DNA of 64,000 nucleotides from CAZEHS01 sp964424355 (GCA_964424355.1 CAYRIO010000001.1:372001-436000), one strand, 5' to 3'; positions 8,622 through 18,466 are shown, numbered from the stretch's first letter. A program made the numbers and translations. Notes: generated by a model not told the origin, from the sequence alone.

Positions 8622-8879
8622 TTAACGGTGCTTTTTCTGGCTTTTCACAAAATCGGTGACCGTGAAGGGGTTGTCCGAAAGACAAAGGATATAATCAGCA
8701 GATACCTTGAAGTAATTCGCCAGACGAATGATGAAATCAGCATCAGGAACCCGTTTGTTGTTTTCATAACGGGACAATGTTGTCTTTGTCGTGTCCAGAT
8801 CTTCTGCCAACTCGTCCAGTGTCTTTTTCCGGGAGTGTCTCAGAAATTTCAAACGTTCGCCTAAGGTTACTGATATCAT
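8622..8879 (-). CDS. Small XRE-family helix-turn-helix regulator
   Basis: An 85-residue protein that is almost entirely one HTH_3 domain: LGERLKFLRHSRKKTLDELA, then TTKTTLSRYENNKRVPD as recognition helix region, then LANYFKVSADYIL. A GAGGTGG ribosome site lies just upstream. The short basic tail has no second domain, so no effector domain is present. It has its own promoter and terminator and is not paired with a toxin-like gene. Possible targets are its own promoter or the dyads before miaB, but nothing proves this. Confidence 0.9.
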   Translation of the reverse strand: MISVTLGERLKFLRHSRKKTLDELAEDLDTTKTTLSRYENNKRVPDADFIIRLANYFKVSADYILCLSDNPFTVTDFVKSQKKHR

Positions 8880-8898
8880 CGCGCCACCTCACATACCT

Positions 8899-8927
8899 AT
8901 TGTAGCCAATGACTGGTTAAATGACAA
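8899..8927 (-). promoter_or_regulatory. Promoter of the XRE gene
   Basis: On the minus strand TTGTCA (8922-8927), 17-base spacer, TACAAT (8899-8904), 20 bases before the start codon. Confidence 0.7.
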
Positions 8928-9127
8928 TTCTTTTCAGAATATTTTGTGTTGCCTTTTGGATGCCGGGATTTGTCATATGATAGGCTTGATTGATGCCGAT
9001 CACCTTTTGTTATCCGTGAAAAACCTCTGAATAGCCTCCTCAATGGAGGTGTTCCTTTTGCATCCACGGAAATTACCGAAGATTTCAGTTGGATATTCCT
9101 AAATTACCGTTTGTTACACAATGTTGT

Positions 9128-9180
9128 CCGATCGGTAACACGTGTTAACCTTCCTGTTCTCAAGCATCGTATGGTATAAT
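9128..9180 (+). promoter_or_regulatory. miaB promoter with two abutting palindromes
   Basis: TATAAT lies at 9175-9180. Upstream are two perfect palindromes side by side: CCGATCGG (9128-9135) and TAACACGTGTTA (9136-9147). They lie upstream of the -35 position, so an activator site or upstream operator is plausible. Confidence 0.55.
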
Positions 9181-9213
9181 TAAGATTGCGACTGAAACAA
9201 GGCGGGAGGAACT

Positions 9214-10650
9214 ATGAGTAAGCGAAATCCGGTAACAATCAGTGAAGAAGTCTTAGTTCGTAATCAGATCACCATGCAGGAAATCCGACGGATTTCCGAT
9301 GAAAAATTATACGAAGAGGGGCAGTCGCCCCGCTTTTTCATAGATACCTATGGCTGTCAAATGAATGAGCATGATTCCGAAAAACTCCATGGCATGTTGA
9401 AGCTGATGGGCTATGTGGAAGGTGAGAGTTTTAGGGATGCAGACCTGGTAATTATCAACACCTGCTGTGTCCGTGAAAATGCCGAGCTTCGCGTGTTCGG
9501 TAATCTGGGGCATATGAAACCGCTCAAGGAGACGCGCAAAGGATTCAAAATCGCCCTTTGCGGCTGTATGATGCAGCAGCCTCAGGTGGTTGAAAAAATC
9601 AAAGAGAAGTATCAGCAGGTGGATTTGATTTTTGGCACCCATAACCTTCATGAATTCCCGGAGCTGCTGCTTAAAACCTTTGATGCGACATTGCCGATCG
9701 TTGATGTTTGGCAGTCCGAAGGTGCAATCATCGAAGGCTTGCCCGCAGTCCGCCGCATCGGTGTCAAAGCGTATGTGGATATCATGTACGGCTGCAACAA
9801 TTTCTGCACGTACTGTATCGTCCCTTATACCCGGGGCCGTGAACGGAGCCGCAGCATGGCTTCTATTTTAAAAGAGGCCACCGAATTGGTTGCCGAAGGT
9901 GTGAAGGAAGTGACACTGCTTGGACAGAACGTTAACTCCTACGGAATAGGCCTGGATGAACCGACGGACTTTCCGGATCTGCTTCGTGCCGTCAGCAATA
10001 TCGCCGGACTTGAGCGGGTACGCTTCATGACCAATCATCCCAAGGATGTATCGGACAAATTAATCGAGACCATGGCGGCGTGTTCAGGGATATGCAGGCA
10101 TATCCATCTGCCGCTCCAGGCTGGGAGCAACCGGCTCCTGAAGGCTATGAACCGGTATTATACCCGCGAGGAGTATCTGGCTGTCATCCAGCGCTTGAGA
10201 TGCCTGATGCCGGACATCACCATAACCACGGATATCATCATCGGCTTCCCGGGTGAAATAGAGGAAGACATCGACAGTCTGATTGCCATGGCCAAGGAAA
10301 TCAGGTTCGACAGTGCCTTCACCTTCCTCTACAGCCCGCGCACCGGCACACCGGCCGCGAAGATAGCGGAGCAGATTCCGGAAGATATCAAGCATCTGCG
10401 ATTTGAACGGGTCTTGAAGGTGTTCAACGGCATCGTCATTGAGAAAAACCGGGAAATGGCGGATAAAACCGTGTATGTCTTGGTAGAGGATCAGAGCAAG
10501 AAGAACCCGGAGGTACTGACGGGTCGGGATGAAGGGAACCGGATTGTGAATTTTAAAGGGAATTCAGAGGATATCGGCCATGTTGTTCCGGTATTGATCA
10601 CTGAACCCAAGAGTTTTTCCCTCTTTGGAAAGAAAGTAATATCTCAATAA
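9214..10650 (+). CDS. miaB: tRNA-2-methylthio-N6-isopentenyladenosine-37 synthase
   Basis: Radical SAM methylthiotransferase that converts i6A37 to ms2i6A37 in tRNA. Order: N-terminal UPF0004 domain with cluster cysteines in DTYGCQMNEHDSE, NTCCVREN and ALCGCMMQQ; radical SAM core with CNNFCTYC (CX3CX2C); C-terminal TRAM domain from about residue 405. The length of 478 is normal with a short N-terminal extension. GGGAGG precedes the ATG. miaA, which makes the substrate, is four genes downstream in the same direction. Confidence 0.96.
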   Translation: MSKRNPVTISEEVLVRNQITMQEIRRISDEKLYEEGQSPRFFIDTYGCQMNEHDSEKLHGMLKLMGYVEGESFRDADLVIINTCCVRENAELRVFGNLGHMKPLKETRKGFKIALCGCMMQQPQVVEKIKEKYQQVDLIFGTHNLHEFPELLLKTFDATLPIVDVWQSEGAIIEGLPAVRRIGVKAYVDIMYGCNNFCTYCIVPYTRGRERSRSMASILKEATELVAEGVKEVTLLGQNVNSYGIGLDEPTDFPDLLRAVSNIAGLERVRFMTNHPKDVSDKLIETMAACSGICRHIHLPLQAGSNRLLKAMNRYYTREEYLAVIQRLRCLMPDITITTDIIIGFPGEIEEDIDSLIAMAKEIRFDSAFTFLYSPRTGTPAAKIAEQIPEDIKHLRFERVLKVFNGIVIEKNREMADKTVYVLVEDQSKKNPEVLTGRDEGNRIVNFKGNSEDIGHVVPVLITEPKSFSLFGKKVISQ

Positions 10651-10661
10651 GCGAGGATGCC

Positions 10662-13286
10662 ATGGAACAGTTGACCCCCATGATGAAGCAATATTTCGAT
10701 ATCAAGAAAAAATATCCGGATTTTATCCTGTTCTATAGACTGGGCGATTTCTATGAGATGTTCTTCGACGATGCCATCAAGGCTTCTAAAGCCCTGGATA
10801 TCACCCTGACCTCCCGTGCCTCGGGAAATGGACAGAAATCACCTCTTTGCGGGGTGCCTTATCACTCTGCGGACGGATATCTGGCCAAGCTGGTGGAAAA
10901 GGGCTTCAAGGTGGCCATCTGCGAGCAGACCGAGGATCCGGCCCTGGCCAAGGGGATCGTGAAGCGGGAAGTGGTGCGGATCGTCACACCGGGTACGGTG
11001 ATTGACCCCGCCATGCTGGAGGACAAGGCAAACAACTACCTGGCGTGTCTCGTGCTTGAGGGGGATTCCTTCGGACTTGCCTATGCCGATATCACCACCG
11101 GCGAACTGCGGGCTACCGGCGGAAAAGGCGGGGAGGATTGGCAAACCCTGACGGACGAGCTGGTAAAACTCAAGCCCAGTGAAATCGTCCTCAGTCTGGA
11201 CCTGGTTCCGCCCGATGCTCTGCAGGAAGCCCTGACGAAGATCGTGAACCCTGCCCTGACGACCCATCCTGAGGCTGTTTTTGCTGCTGAAAACGCCCAC
11301 AGGAACCTGTGCCGGATTCTGAACATCGGCACCGTGGACAGCTTCGGCCTGGAAAAAGAACACCCGGCACTGCGGGCAGCCGGAGCGCTGCTCAGCTATA
11401 TCGAAGAAACACAGATGGTCCAGCTGACTCATTTCAGGAATCTTCAAATCTACCATACCAGCGCGTTCATGCTGCTGGATAAATTCACCCGGCGCAACCT
11501 GGAGCTGACGGAAACGTTGAGGGGCAAGGATCGGCGAGGATCCCTGCTGTGGGTTCTTGACAAGACCCGCACCGCCATGGGGGGCCGGAAGCTCCGCAAG
11601 CTGATCGAAGAGCCCTCTACGGATCTGGAGGCCATTGTACACCGCCATGACGCCGTAGAAGCCTTGCTGAGCGACCCGTTGACCCGGGAAGAGCTGCGGG
11701 AAACCATGAATCAGGTCTATGACATGGAACGGCTCTGTTCCAAGGTGGTTTACGGAACTGTGAACGCCCGGGACCTGGTGGCCATGAAACAATCCCTGGC
11801 AGTGATTCCGGCTATCAAGACCTTGATCCAGGGGGTGAAGGCCGGCGAATTGCTGGAGATTTCCGAGAACCTGGATGAACTTTTGGATGTGTGCGCCTGG
11901 ATTGAGGATGCCCTCCATGAAGACCCGCCGTTTTCAGTGCGTGAAGGGGGCTTTATCCGGGACGGCTTCAATGCCGACCTGGACGAGCTGCGCACCATCA
12001 TGACCCAGGGCAAGTACTGGATCCTCGATGTGGAAGCCAAGGAACGGGAAACCTCCGGCATCAAGAACCTGAAAATCGGATTCAACAAGGTGTTCGGCTA
12101 TTATATCGAAATCACGAAATCCAATCTGGCCGCCGCGCCGGAGCACTATATCCGCAAACAAACCCTGGCCAACGCTGAACGGTATATCACCCCGGAGCTG
12201 AAGGAGATCGAAGCCAAGGTTCTGGGGGCGGAGGAGCGGATCTTCAAGCTGGAATATGAACTCTTCAGTGCGCTTCGGGAGCAGGTTCTGGGCCAGGTGG
12301 GCCGTATCCTTCAATCGGCTTCCGCTCTGGCGCTGCTGGATGTTCTGGGCTCCTTTGCGGAGGTAAGCTTCCGCAACCGCTATGTGCGGCCTGAAATGAT
12401 GCCCGGCAACGGGGTTGAAATCAATGAGGGACGCCACCCGGTCGTGGAACAGATCACCGGGCAGGAGGGCTTCGTTCCCAATGACACGCTGTTAGACATT
12501 GCGGACAATCAGTTCTATATCATCACCGGCCCCAATATGGCGGGTAAATCCACCTATCTGAGGCAGGTCGCCCTCATCGTCCTGATGGGCCAGATGGGCT
12601 GCTTCGTACCCGCTGCCTCCGTACGCATGGGGATCGTGGACCGGGTTTTCACCCGGATCGGCGCTTCCGATGACCTGTTTCAGGGTCAAAGTACCTTCAT
12701 GGTGGAAATGACGGAACTGGCCAACATCCTGAACAATACCACTGTCAACAGCCTGATCATCCTCGATGAGATCGGACGGGGGACCAGCACCTACGATGGC
12801 CTCAGCATTGCCTGGGCCGTGGTGGAATACCTCACCGCCAACGCCAAGGTGAAGGCCAAGACCCTGTTCGCCACCCATTATCACGAGCTGACGGAGCTGG
12901 AGGGTAAATGCCCCGGCGTCAAGAACTACTGTATTTCCGTGAAGGAGATCGGGGAACAGATCGTCTTCCTCCGAAAAATCATCCGGGGCGGCGCCAACCA
13001 GAGCTTCGGCATCCAGGTGGCACGGCTGGCCGGCATCCCCACTGAGGTGATCCGCCGAGCCAAGGAGATCCTGATCGAGCTGGAGGAGCATGATATCAAC
13101 AACCCGTATCAGCCCTTGCCAATGCAGGCTCCTGAGGATCCGGAAAACCCGCAGCAGCTGGATCTGTTCACCCTGATGGAATCTGAAATCGTGGATGAAC
13201 TGCGGCAAATCAACATTCTCGAGATGACACCCATGTCATCCTTCAATAAGCTTTATGAACTGATTCAAAAAGTTCAGGCGCGCTGA
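10662..13286 (+). CDS. mutS: DNA mismatch repair protein MutS
   Basis: Recognises mismatches and starts repair with MutL. The 874-residue protein has the N-terminal mismatch-reading domain with the Phe-X-Glu motif (DFYEMF near residue 30), connector, core and clamp domains, then the ABC ATPase with Walker A GPNMAGKST near residue 624 and Walker B IILDEIGRGTSTYDG. The helix-turn-helix dimer region and a C-terminal tail follow. Lies 11 bases after miaB and one base before the longest mutL frame. Confidence 0.97.
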   Translation: MEQLTPMMKQYFDIKKKYPDFILFYRLGDFYEMFFDDAIKASKALDITLTSRASGNGQKSPLCGVPYHSADGYLAKLVEKGFKVAICEQTEDPALAKGIVKREVVRIVTPGTVIDPAMLEDKANNYLACLVLEGDSFGLAYADITTGELRATGGKGGEDWQTLTDELVKLKPSEIVLSLDLVPPDALQEALTKIVNPALTTHPEAVFAAENAHRNLCRILNIGTVDSFGLEKEHPALRAAGALLSYIEETQMVQLTHFRNLQIYHTSAFMLLDKFTRRNLELTETLRGKDRRGSLLWVLDKTRTAMGGRKLRKLIEEPSTDLEAIVHRHDAVEALLSDPLTREELRETMNQVYDMERLCSKVVYGTVNARDLVAMKQSLAVIPAIKTLIQGVKAGELLEISENLDELLDVCAWIEDALHEDPPFSVREGGFIRDGFNADLDELRTIMTQGKYWILDVEAKERETSGIKNLKIGFNKVFGYYIEITKSNLAAAPEHYIRKQTLANAERYITPELKEIEAKVLGAEERIFKLEYELFSALREQVLGQVGRILQSASALALLDVLGSFAEVSFRNRYVRPEMMPGNGVEINEGRHPVVEQITGQEGFVPNDTLLDIADNQFYIITGPNMAGKSTYLRQVALIVLMGQMGCFVPAASVRMGIVDRVFTRIGASDDLFQGQSTFMVEMTELANILNNTTVNSLIILDEIGRGTSTYDGLSIAWAVVEYLTANAKVKAKTLFATHYHELTELEGKCPGVKNYCISVKEIGEQIVFLRKIIRGGANQSFGIQVARLAGIPTEVIRRAKEILIELEEHDINNPYQPLPMQAPEDPENPQQLDLFTLMESEIVDELRQINILEMTPMSSFNKLYELIQKVQAR

Positions 13287-13293
13287 GGTGCAT

Positions 13294-15198
13294 ATGGAAA
13301 ACCCAAGGATTTTAAGACTGGACCCCTTGACTGCCAATAAGATCGCCGCCGGAGAAGTGGTCGAGCGGCCCTCCGCCGTTGTGAAGGAGCTGGTGGAGAA
13401 CGCTATGGATGCGGGATCCACTCAGATTACCGTGGAAGTGCGGCAGGGAGGCAAGACCTATATCCGCATCTCTGATAACGGCTCCGGAATACCCCATGAT
13501 GATATCCCCCTGGCCCTGGAACGACACGCCACCAGTAAGATCCGAACCGTCCAGGACCTGAACACCGTCGATTCCCTGGGCTTTAGGGGTGAAGCCCTGG
13601 CCAGCATCGCCTCGGTCTCCCTGCTGGAACTGATCACCCGGCCCGCAGAGGCACCCGTCGGTTACCGTTTAGAAGTACAGGGGGGCCGAACGGTATCCCT
13701 GGAAGAAATCGGTGCACCCCAAGGAACCACGGTGATAGTGAAGGACCTATTCTTCAACACCCCCGCCCGGATGAAATTCATGAAATCCAACGGGGCAGAG
13801 ATGGCTGCCATTACGGAATGGATCAGTCGACTGGCGGTATCAAGGCCCTTGGTCAGCTTCCGCTTCATCGCGGACCAGCAGGATATCTTCATGACCTCTG
13901 GCAACGGCAACCTACTGGAAGCCATTGCAGGGGTTTACGAGCGCAGCATGGCAAAATCCATGATTCCCCTGGAGGTGAAGCATGAAGGCATCACCCTTAC
14001 GGGATTCCTGGGGGATTTGACCCTGAACCGCGGAAACCGCCAGATGCAGCACTTTTTTGTGAACGGCAGGACCGTCCGCAGTACCCTGCTTTCGGAAGCC
14101 CTGGAGCTGGGGTATCAGGGACTGCTGCCCATCAACCGGTTTCCGGTATGCTTCATTCACCTGGAGCTGGATCAGAAGCGGCTGGATGTGAATATCCATC
14201 CGGCAAAAATTCAAATCCGGTTTCAGGATGAACCCACGGTTCGGCAGGGGATCTATCAGATGATCCGGGAAACCCTCCTGAACCGCAATCTGATGCCTAC
14301 GGTCCGGCATAAGATTGAAAACCCTGCACCCACAGTGGTGCCAACCGTAACCCCTGTTAAAGCAGAACCGGCCCCCGGGATGCATGTTCCTATCAAAGAA
14401 CCCGCACCTCGGGTTGAAACAGCGCCGATTCAACCTGCTGGCATTCAGGAAGCCCAGGAACGGTATGCTATCTCTGAAAAAGAACCCGAACTCGTACTGA
14501 ATATTCCTGTTCCTCCAGAGCCTTTTTTCGATCCCAGTCTGCTGCTGATGAAGGTGGAACCGGAAATCATCACCTTGAGTCCGGAATTAACGGCTCCTTT
14601 TGAAAAAGAAACCCTTTACGATGGTCTTCGCATCATTGGACAGCTTTTCCGAACCTATATCCTGGCGGAGAAGAATGATTCCCTGTACCTGATCGACCAG
14701 CATGCCGCCCATGAGAAAATCCTTTTTGAGGGCTTTATCCGGGACTGGAAGCGGCATGCCATGACCACTCAGTTGCTGATGGTTCCAGAGGTCCTGACCC
14801 TTGATCCTAAAGCCATCATGCACAGTGAAGATCTGAAACCCTCCTTGGAACAGGCCGGCTTCCATTTCGATGTTTTCGGAGCGGATACCCTGCTGGTACG
14901 GGAAGTGCCCCTGATCGGGTCGGTACCGCTGTCGCCTAACCTGCTGAAAACCTTGCTTCAGGACTTCGTTCGCGAATTGGAGATGGGGAAGGATTTGACG
15001 GATGTCCGGCAGGAGCTGATTATCCGGGAATCCTGCAAGAAAGCGATTAAAGCCCTGGATACCCTGGCTCTGCCTGAAATTCTGGGGCTGATCGACCAGC
15101 TTAAGGCTCTGGATTCACCATATACCTGCCCCCATGGGCGGCCCATCATCATTGCAATGGATAAATCAGAACTGGAAAAACGCTTTAAGCGCATATGA
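13294..15198 (+). CDS. mutL: DNA mismatch repair endonuclease MutL
   Basis: GHKL ATPase with N-terminal motifs IAAGEVVERPSAVVKELVENA, DNGSGI and GFRGEALASI. A proline-rich linker (about residues 335-430) is followed by a C-terminal dimer domain carrying the metal-binding endonuclease motif DQHAAHEKILFE near residue 467 and CPHGRPII at the end. This is the nicking MutL found in bacteria without MutH. I choose the ATG at 13294: GAGG at the mutS stop is five bases upstream, whereas the GTG at 13288 overlaps that site. Confidence 0.96.
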   Translation: MENPRILRLDPLTANKIAAGEVVERPSAVVKELVENAMDAGSTQITVEVRQGGKTYIRISDNGSGIPHDDIPLALERHATSKIRTVQDLNTVDSLGFRGEALASIASVSLLELITRPAEAPVGYRLEVQGGRTVSLEEIGAPQGTTVIVKDLFFNTPARMKFMKSNGAEMAAITEWISRLAVSRPLVSFRFIADQQDIFMTSGNGNLLEAIAGVYERSMAKSMIPLEVKHEGITLTGFLGDLTLNRGNRQMQHFFVNGRTVRSTLLSEALELGYQGLLPINRFPVCFIHLELDQKRLDVNIHPAKIQIRFQDEPTVRQGIYQMIRETLLNRNLMPTVRHKIENPAPTVVPTVTPVKAEPAPGMHVPIKEPAPRVETAPIQPAGIQEAQERYAISEKEPELVLNIPVPPEPFFDPSLLLMKVEPEIITLSPELTAPFEKETLYDGLRIIGQLFRTYILAEKNDSLYLIDQHAAHEKILFEGFIRDWKRHAMTTQLLMVPEVLTLDPKAIMHSEDLKPSLEQAGFHFDVFGADTLLVREVPLIGSVPLSPNLLKTLLQDFVRELEMGKDLTDVRQELIIRESCKKAIKALDTLALPEILGLIDQLKALDSPYTCPHGRPIIIAMDKSELEKRFKRI

Positions 15199-15205
15199 GG
15201 TCTTC

Positions 15206-16123
15206 ATGAAGCCTGTTATTATCATTGCCGGACCCACCGCGGTCGGAAAAACTGAAATCACGCTGGCACTGGCACAGCAGCTGGGCGGCGAAATCATCTC
15301 CGCCGATTCCATGCAGATATACCGGCGCCTGGATATCGGCAGCGCAAAACCTTCAATTGAAGAACTGAGTGCGGTGCCCCATCATCTGATTGATGTGGTG
15401 GATCCGGATCAACCCTTCTCTGTGTCAGATTTTCAAGCTCAGGCCAAGGGCGCCATCCGAGGCATCCTCAAAAAAGGCCGTACCCCCATCGTTTCCGGTG
15501 GAACCGGGCTCTATATCAATTCTCTGCTGTATGATATGGATTTTTCCGGAACGGCTGCCGATGACACGTATCGGAAAAACCTGGAGGCCTTCGCTCAGAC
15601 CCAAGGAACGGACGCGCTCTATCAACGGCTGATTGAGCAGGATCCGGTGGGGGCGGCAGCCATCCATCCCAACAATATCAAGCGTGTAATCCGCGCCTTG
15701 GAGATCAATGAATTGGGTGGCGTGAATAAAGGGGATTTTGCACGGAATCCGGTGCGAAATTTAGAATTTTCGTTCATATTTGTATGCTTGACGCGACCAC
15801 GCAGTGAATTATATGATAGAATCAATAAAAGAGTTGATTTAATGCTGTCTGCAGGACTTTTGTCAGAAGTGGAGCAGCTCAGAAAATCAGGGCTCCACCG
15901 AGGAATGCAGTCCATGCAGGGGATCGGCTATAAAGAGCTTCTGTCCAGTCTTGAGGATGGGTTGAGCTATGAAGATGCAGTGAACAGCATCAAACAGAAT
16001 ACCAGGCATTATGCCAAGCGGCAGCTGACCTGGTTCAAGCGGTATCCTGAAGCGCATTGGCTGGACCTTTCAATGATTTCGGACACGAAAAGCGCTTTAA
16101 GAGAAATATTGGACTTTTTGTAA
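15206..16123 (+). CDS. miaA: tRNA dimethylallyltransferase
   Basis: Transfers the dimethylallyl group to A37 of tRNAs reading UNN codons. It has the P-loop GPTAVGKTEIT at residues 8-18, substrate motif SADSMQIYRRLDIGSAKP, and VSGGTGLYI. The start is the ATG at 15206, placed five bases after a TGAGG site that includes the mutL stop; the frame is open further upstream inside mutL but without a suitable start. 305 residues is the usual size. Confidence 0.96.
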   Translation: MKPVIIIAGPTAVGKTEITLALAQQLGGEIISADSMQIYRRLDIGSAKPSIEELSAVPHHLIDVVDPDQPFSVSDFQAQAKGAIRGILKKGRTPIVSGGTGLYINSLLYDMDFSGTAADDTYRKNLEAFAQTQGTDALYQRLIEQDPVGAAAIHPNNIKRVIRALEINELGGVNKGDFARNPVRNLEFSFIFVCLTRPRSELYDRINKRVDLMLSAGLLSEVEQLRKSGLHRGMQSMQGIGYKELLSSLEDGLSYEDAVNSIKQNTRHYAKRQLTWFKRYPEAHWLDLSMISDTKSALREILDFL

Positions 16124-16146
16124 AATTTTCCTTCAGGAGGGGTCAT

Positions 16147-16419
16147 ATGAAATCAGCACTGAATCTTCAGGATATTTTCCTCAATCAGGTGAGGAAAGAG
16201 CATGCACTGATTACGGTCTACCTGGTGAGCGGCTATCAGATCAAGGGTTATGTCAAAGGATTCGACAGCTACACCATCGTTATCGATTCTGATGGGAAAC
16301 AACAGATGATTTACAAGCATGCCGTGTCAACCATCGTCCCGAGCAAACCTGTGAATTTCATGAATAACCCCAAGAAACCCTCCGAGACAGAAGAACACGA
16401 AGAACAGGCTACAGAGTAG
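16147..16419 (+). CDS. hfq: RNA chaperone Hfq
   Basis: Sm-like hexameric RNA chaperone, 90 residues. The Sm1 motif (YLVSGYQIKGYVKGFDSYTI) and Sm2 motif (YKHAVSTIVP) are intact. The charged tail after residue 75 is short. AGGAGG lies nine bases before the ATG at 16147; the longer frame reaching into miaA is ignored. The miaA-hfq arrangement is widespread. It is followed by a strong terminator, which probably ends the miaB-hfq operon. Confidence 0.96.
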   Translation: MKSALNLQDIFLNQVRKEHALITVYLVSGYQIKGYVKGFDSYTIVIDSDGKQQMIYKHAVSTIVPSKPVNFMNNPKKPSETEEHEEQATE

Positions 16420-16426
16420 CTTACCG

Positions 16427-16446
16427 CCCCCCTGATCGGGGGTTTT
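16427..16446 (+). terminator. Terminator after hfq
   Basis: C-rich arm 16427-16432, short loop, G-rich arm 16438-16442, then TTTT and further T-rich bases. Confidence 0.85.
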
Positions 16447-16478
16447 GTTTTGAACATCTGACCCGAAAGGAATGGCAT

Positions 16479-17756
16479 ATGCTTAAAAACAGTTTAGAAA
16501 ACATGTTCGGCATCAGCGCTGATACGGAAGCTTTAATCGCGGCTGCGGAGAAAGCCCTAGGGGAGGCCTTTACACGGCGTCAACAAATTGAAGCCCTGAA
16601 CCAGTATCGGGTGCTGGCCGCGTTTCAAAAGCACCGGCTCAGCGATATGCACTTCAACTGGAATACGGGATATGGCTACAATGACGCCGGTCGGGAAGTG
16701 ACCGAATCGGTCTTCGCAGAAATTTTCGGCACGGAAAGCGCCATTGTGCGCCCCCTAATCGTCAATGGCACCCATGCCCTGACCCTGTGTCTGGGGGGAA
16801 TCCTCCGACCTGGAGACGAATTGCTCTCCATCACCGGAAAACCATACGACACCTTGGACAATGTCATCGGAATCCGGGATGAATATGGCAGTGCCCTGAC
16901 CAACTACGGGGTGTCTTACAGGCAGGTGGAACTCCTGGAAGCGGGAGGCTTTGACCCCGCCAACATCCTTTTAGCTCTCCGAGCGGAAACCCGGATGGTC
17001 TATATCCAGCGTTCCGCCGGTTACAGCTGGCGGAAGTCCCTGAGCATTGGCGATATTGAAGAAATCATTAAAAAAATCCGGGAGAGCATGCCGGATGTGA
17101 TCATCATGGTAGATAACTGCTATGGCGAATTCCTGGAGGTTCAGGAGCCAACCCATGTGGGTGCGGATCTGATGGCAGGTTCCCTCATCAAGAATCCCGG
17201 AGGCGGACTTGCCCTGTCCGGCGGCTATATCGTTGGCACAGAGGCACTGGTTGAGCAGGTGAGTTGGCGGATGACCAGCCCAGGAATCGGGCGGGAATGC
17301 GGCTTGACGTTCGGGCAGACCCGTTCCATTCTTCAGGGACTCTTCATGGCGCCTACCGTTGTTGCGGCCGCCGTTAAAAATGCAATGCTCTGCAGTCAGG
17401 TCTTCAAAAGGTTGGGCTTCCCGGTGTGCCCGGAACCGGATGATCTCCGGAGTGATATCATCCAAGCGGTAGAGCTGGGCTCCGCAGAACGGGTCGTTGC
17501 CTTTTGTCAGGGGATTCAGGCAGCCGCCCCGGTGGATTCCCATGTGACTCCGGAACCCTGGGCCATGCCGGGATACTCAGATCCAGTCATCATGGCTGCT
17601 GGCGCCTTCGTACAGGGATCCTCCATCGAGCTCAGTGCCGATGCGCCTATCCGGGCTCCCTACATTGCTTATTTCCAAGGGGGACTCACGTATCCCCATG
17701 GACGGCTGGGGGTCATGAAGGCCCTTCAGGTTCTAAAAGACAGAAATCTCCTCTAA
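16479..17756 (+). CDS. Methionine gamma-lyase-related PLP enzyme (YnbB / aluminium-resistance family)
   Basis: A 425-residue protein of the fold-type I PLP family related to Cys/Met metabolism enzymes. Visible parts: FNWNTGYGYNDAGREVTESVFAE written here as short pieces FNWNTGYGY and AGREVTE, cofactor region NGTHALTLCLGG near residue 90, VDNCYGEF near residue 210, and probable PLP lysine in SLIKNPGGG near residue 237. Family members stand next to hfq or glnR in many Firmicutes, as here. The reaction is not established; the name aluminium-resistance protein is historical. GAAAGGA lies before the ATG. Confidence 0.85.
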   Translation: MLKNSLENMFGISADTEALIAAAEKALGEAFTRRQQIEALNQYRVLAAFQKHRLSDMHFNWNTGYGYNDAGREVTESVFAEIFGTESAIVRPLIVNGTHALTLCLGGILRPGDELLSITGKPYDTLDNVIGIRDEYGSALTNYGVSYRQVELLEAGGFDPANILLALRAETRMVYIQRSAGYSWRKSLSIGDIEEIIKKIRESMPDVIIMVDNCYGEFLEVQEPTHVGADLMAGSLIKNPGGGLALSGGYIVGTEALVEQVSWRMTSPGIGRECGLTFGQTRSILQGLFMAPTVVAAAVKNAMLCSQVFKRLGFPVCPEPDDLRSDIIQAVELGSAERVVAFCQGIQAAAPVDSHVTPEPWAMPGYSDPVIMAAGAFVQGSSIELSADAPIRAPYIAYFQGGLTYPHGRLGVMKALQVLKDRNLL

Positions 17757-17780
17757 TCAAGGGAAGAAGGGATAAGCAAA

Positions 17781-17831
17781 AAAAAGCGGGTGGGTTGACA
17801 TAATTAAAATATGTCAACCCACCCGCTTTTT
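17781..17831. terminator. Bidirectional terminator between convergent genes
   Basis: A 21-bp perfect stem joins 17781-17801 and 17811-17831 around a nine-base loop. A5 and T5 form the outer ends, so it works on both strands for the YnbB-like gene and lexA. Confidence 0.97.
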
Positions 17832-17839
17832 CACAATCT

Positions 17840-18466
17840 CTATATTTTTCGAAATACACCCTTCACGATCCCCAGCACCTCTACATGATTTGCATAAATG
17901 GGGGAAAGGTTTGGGTTTTCAGGCTGCAGGCGAATCCGATCATTCTCACGGTAATAAGTCTTCACCGTGGCGGAATCGTCCAGCATGGCCACAACATAAT
18001 CGCCGTTTCGGGCATCCGGCTGTTGCCGCACCAAGACATAATCCCGGTCGAAAATCCCGGCTTCAATCATGGAGTCACCCTTCACGCGGAGCATGAAATA
18101 TTTACCGGCATCGATGAATTCGATGGGGACAGGAAAGGTGTCATCATAATTTTCTACCGCCAGAATGGGTTCGCCAGCCGTCACTTTACCGATGATGGGG
18201 ATCTGAGCGATTTCCTTTTGAGGAAAGGGAACCACATTCTCCTGGTCTGAGCCTTCCAAAACCCCAATAGCTCTGGGCTTTGTCTGATCCCGGCGGATAT
18301 ATCCTTTTTTCTCAAGTCGCTGAAGGTGACCATGAACGGTCGATGTGGATTTCAAGCCGACAGCTTCACAGATTTCCCGTACTGATGGGGGATACCCCTT
18401 CTGTGAAACGTGGCTTTCTATATACTCAAGAATATCTCTCTGTTTGGATGTCAGTTCATTGCTCAT
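17840..18466 (-). CDS. lexA: SOS-response repressor LexA
   Basis: Represses DNA-damage genes and cleaves itself when RecA filaments form. It has an N-terminal winged helix (PPSVREICEAVGLKSTSTVH), a cleavage site at Ala97-Gly98 in KVTAGEPI, and the catalytic dyad Ser132 (GDSM) and Lys169 (ATVKTYY). 208 residues is normal. GAGGTGG precedes the ATG. Its own promoter carries a CGAAC-type SOS box, so it is self-controlled, and the divergent yneA-like gene carries two. Confidence 0.97.
   Translation of the reverse strand: MSNELTSKQRDILEYIESHVSQKGYPPSVREICEAVGLKSTSTVHGHLQRLEKKGYIRRDQTKPRAIGVLEGSDQENVVPFPQKEIAQIPIIGKVTAGEPILAVENYDDTFPVPIEFIDAGKYFMLRVKGDSMIEAGIFDRDYVLVRQQPDARNGDYVVAMLDDSATVKTYYRENDRIRLQPENPNLSPIYANHVEVLGIVKGVFRKI

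Larger units (their letters stand above)
8880..9213. other. 334-base gene-free interval between divergent XRE gene and miaB
   Basis: It holds the XRE promoter, a small CCTCC/GGAGG hairpin at 9035-9049 of unknown role, and the dyads and -10 box before miaB. I see no credible coding sequence or known structured RNA here. Confidence 0.6.
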
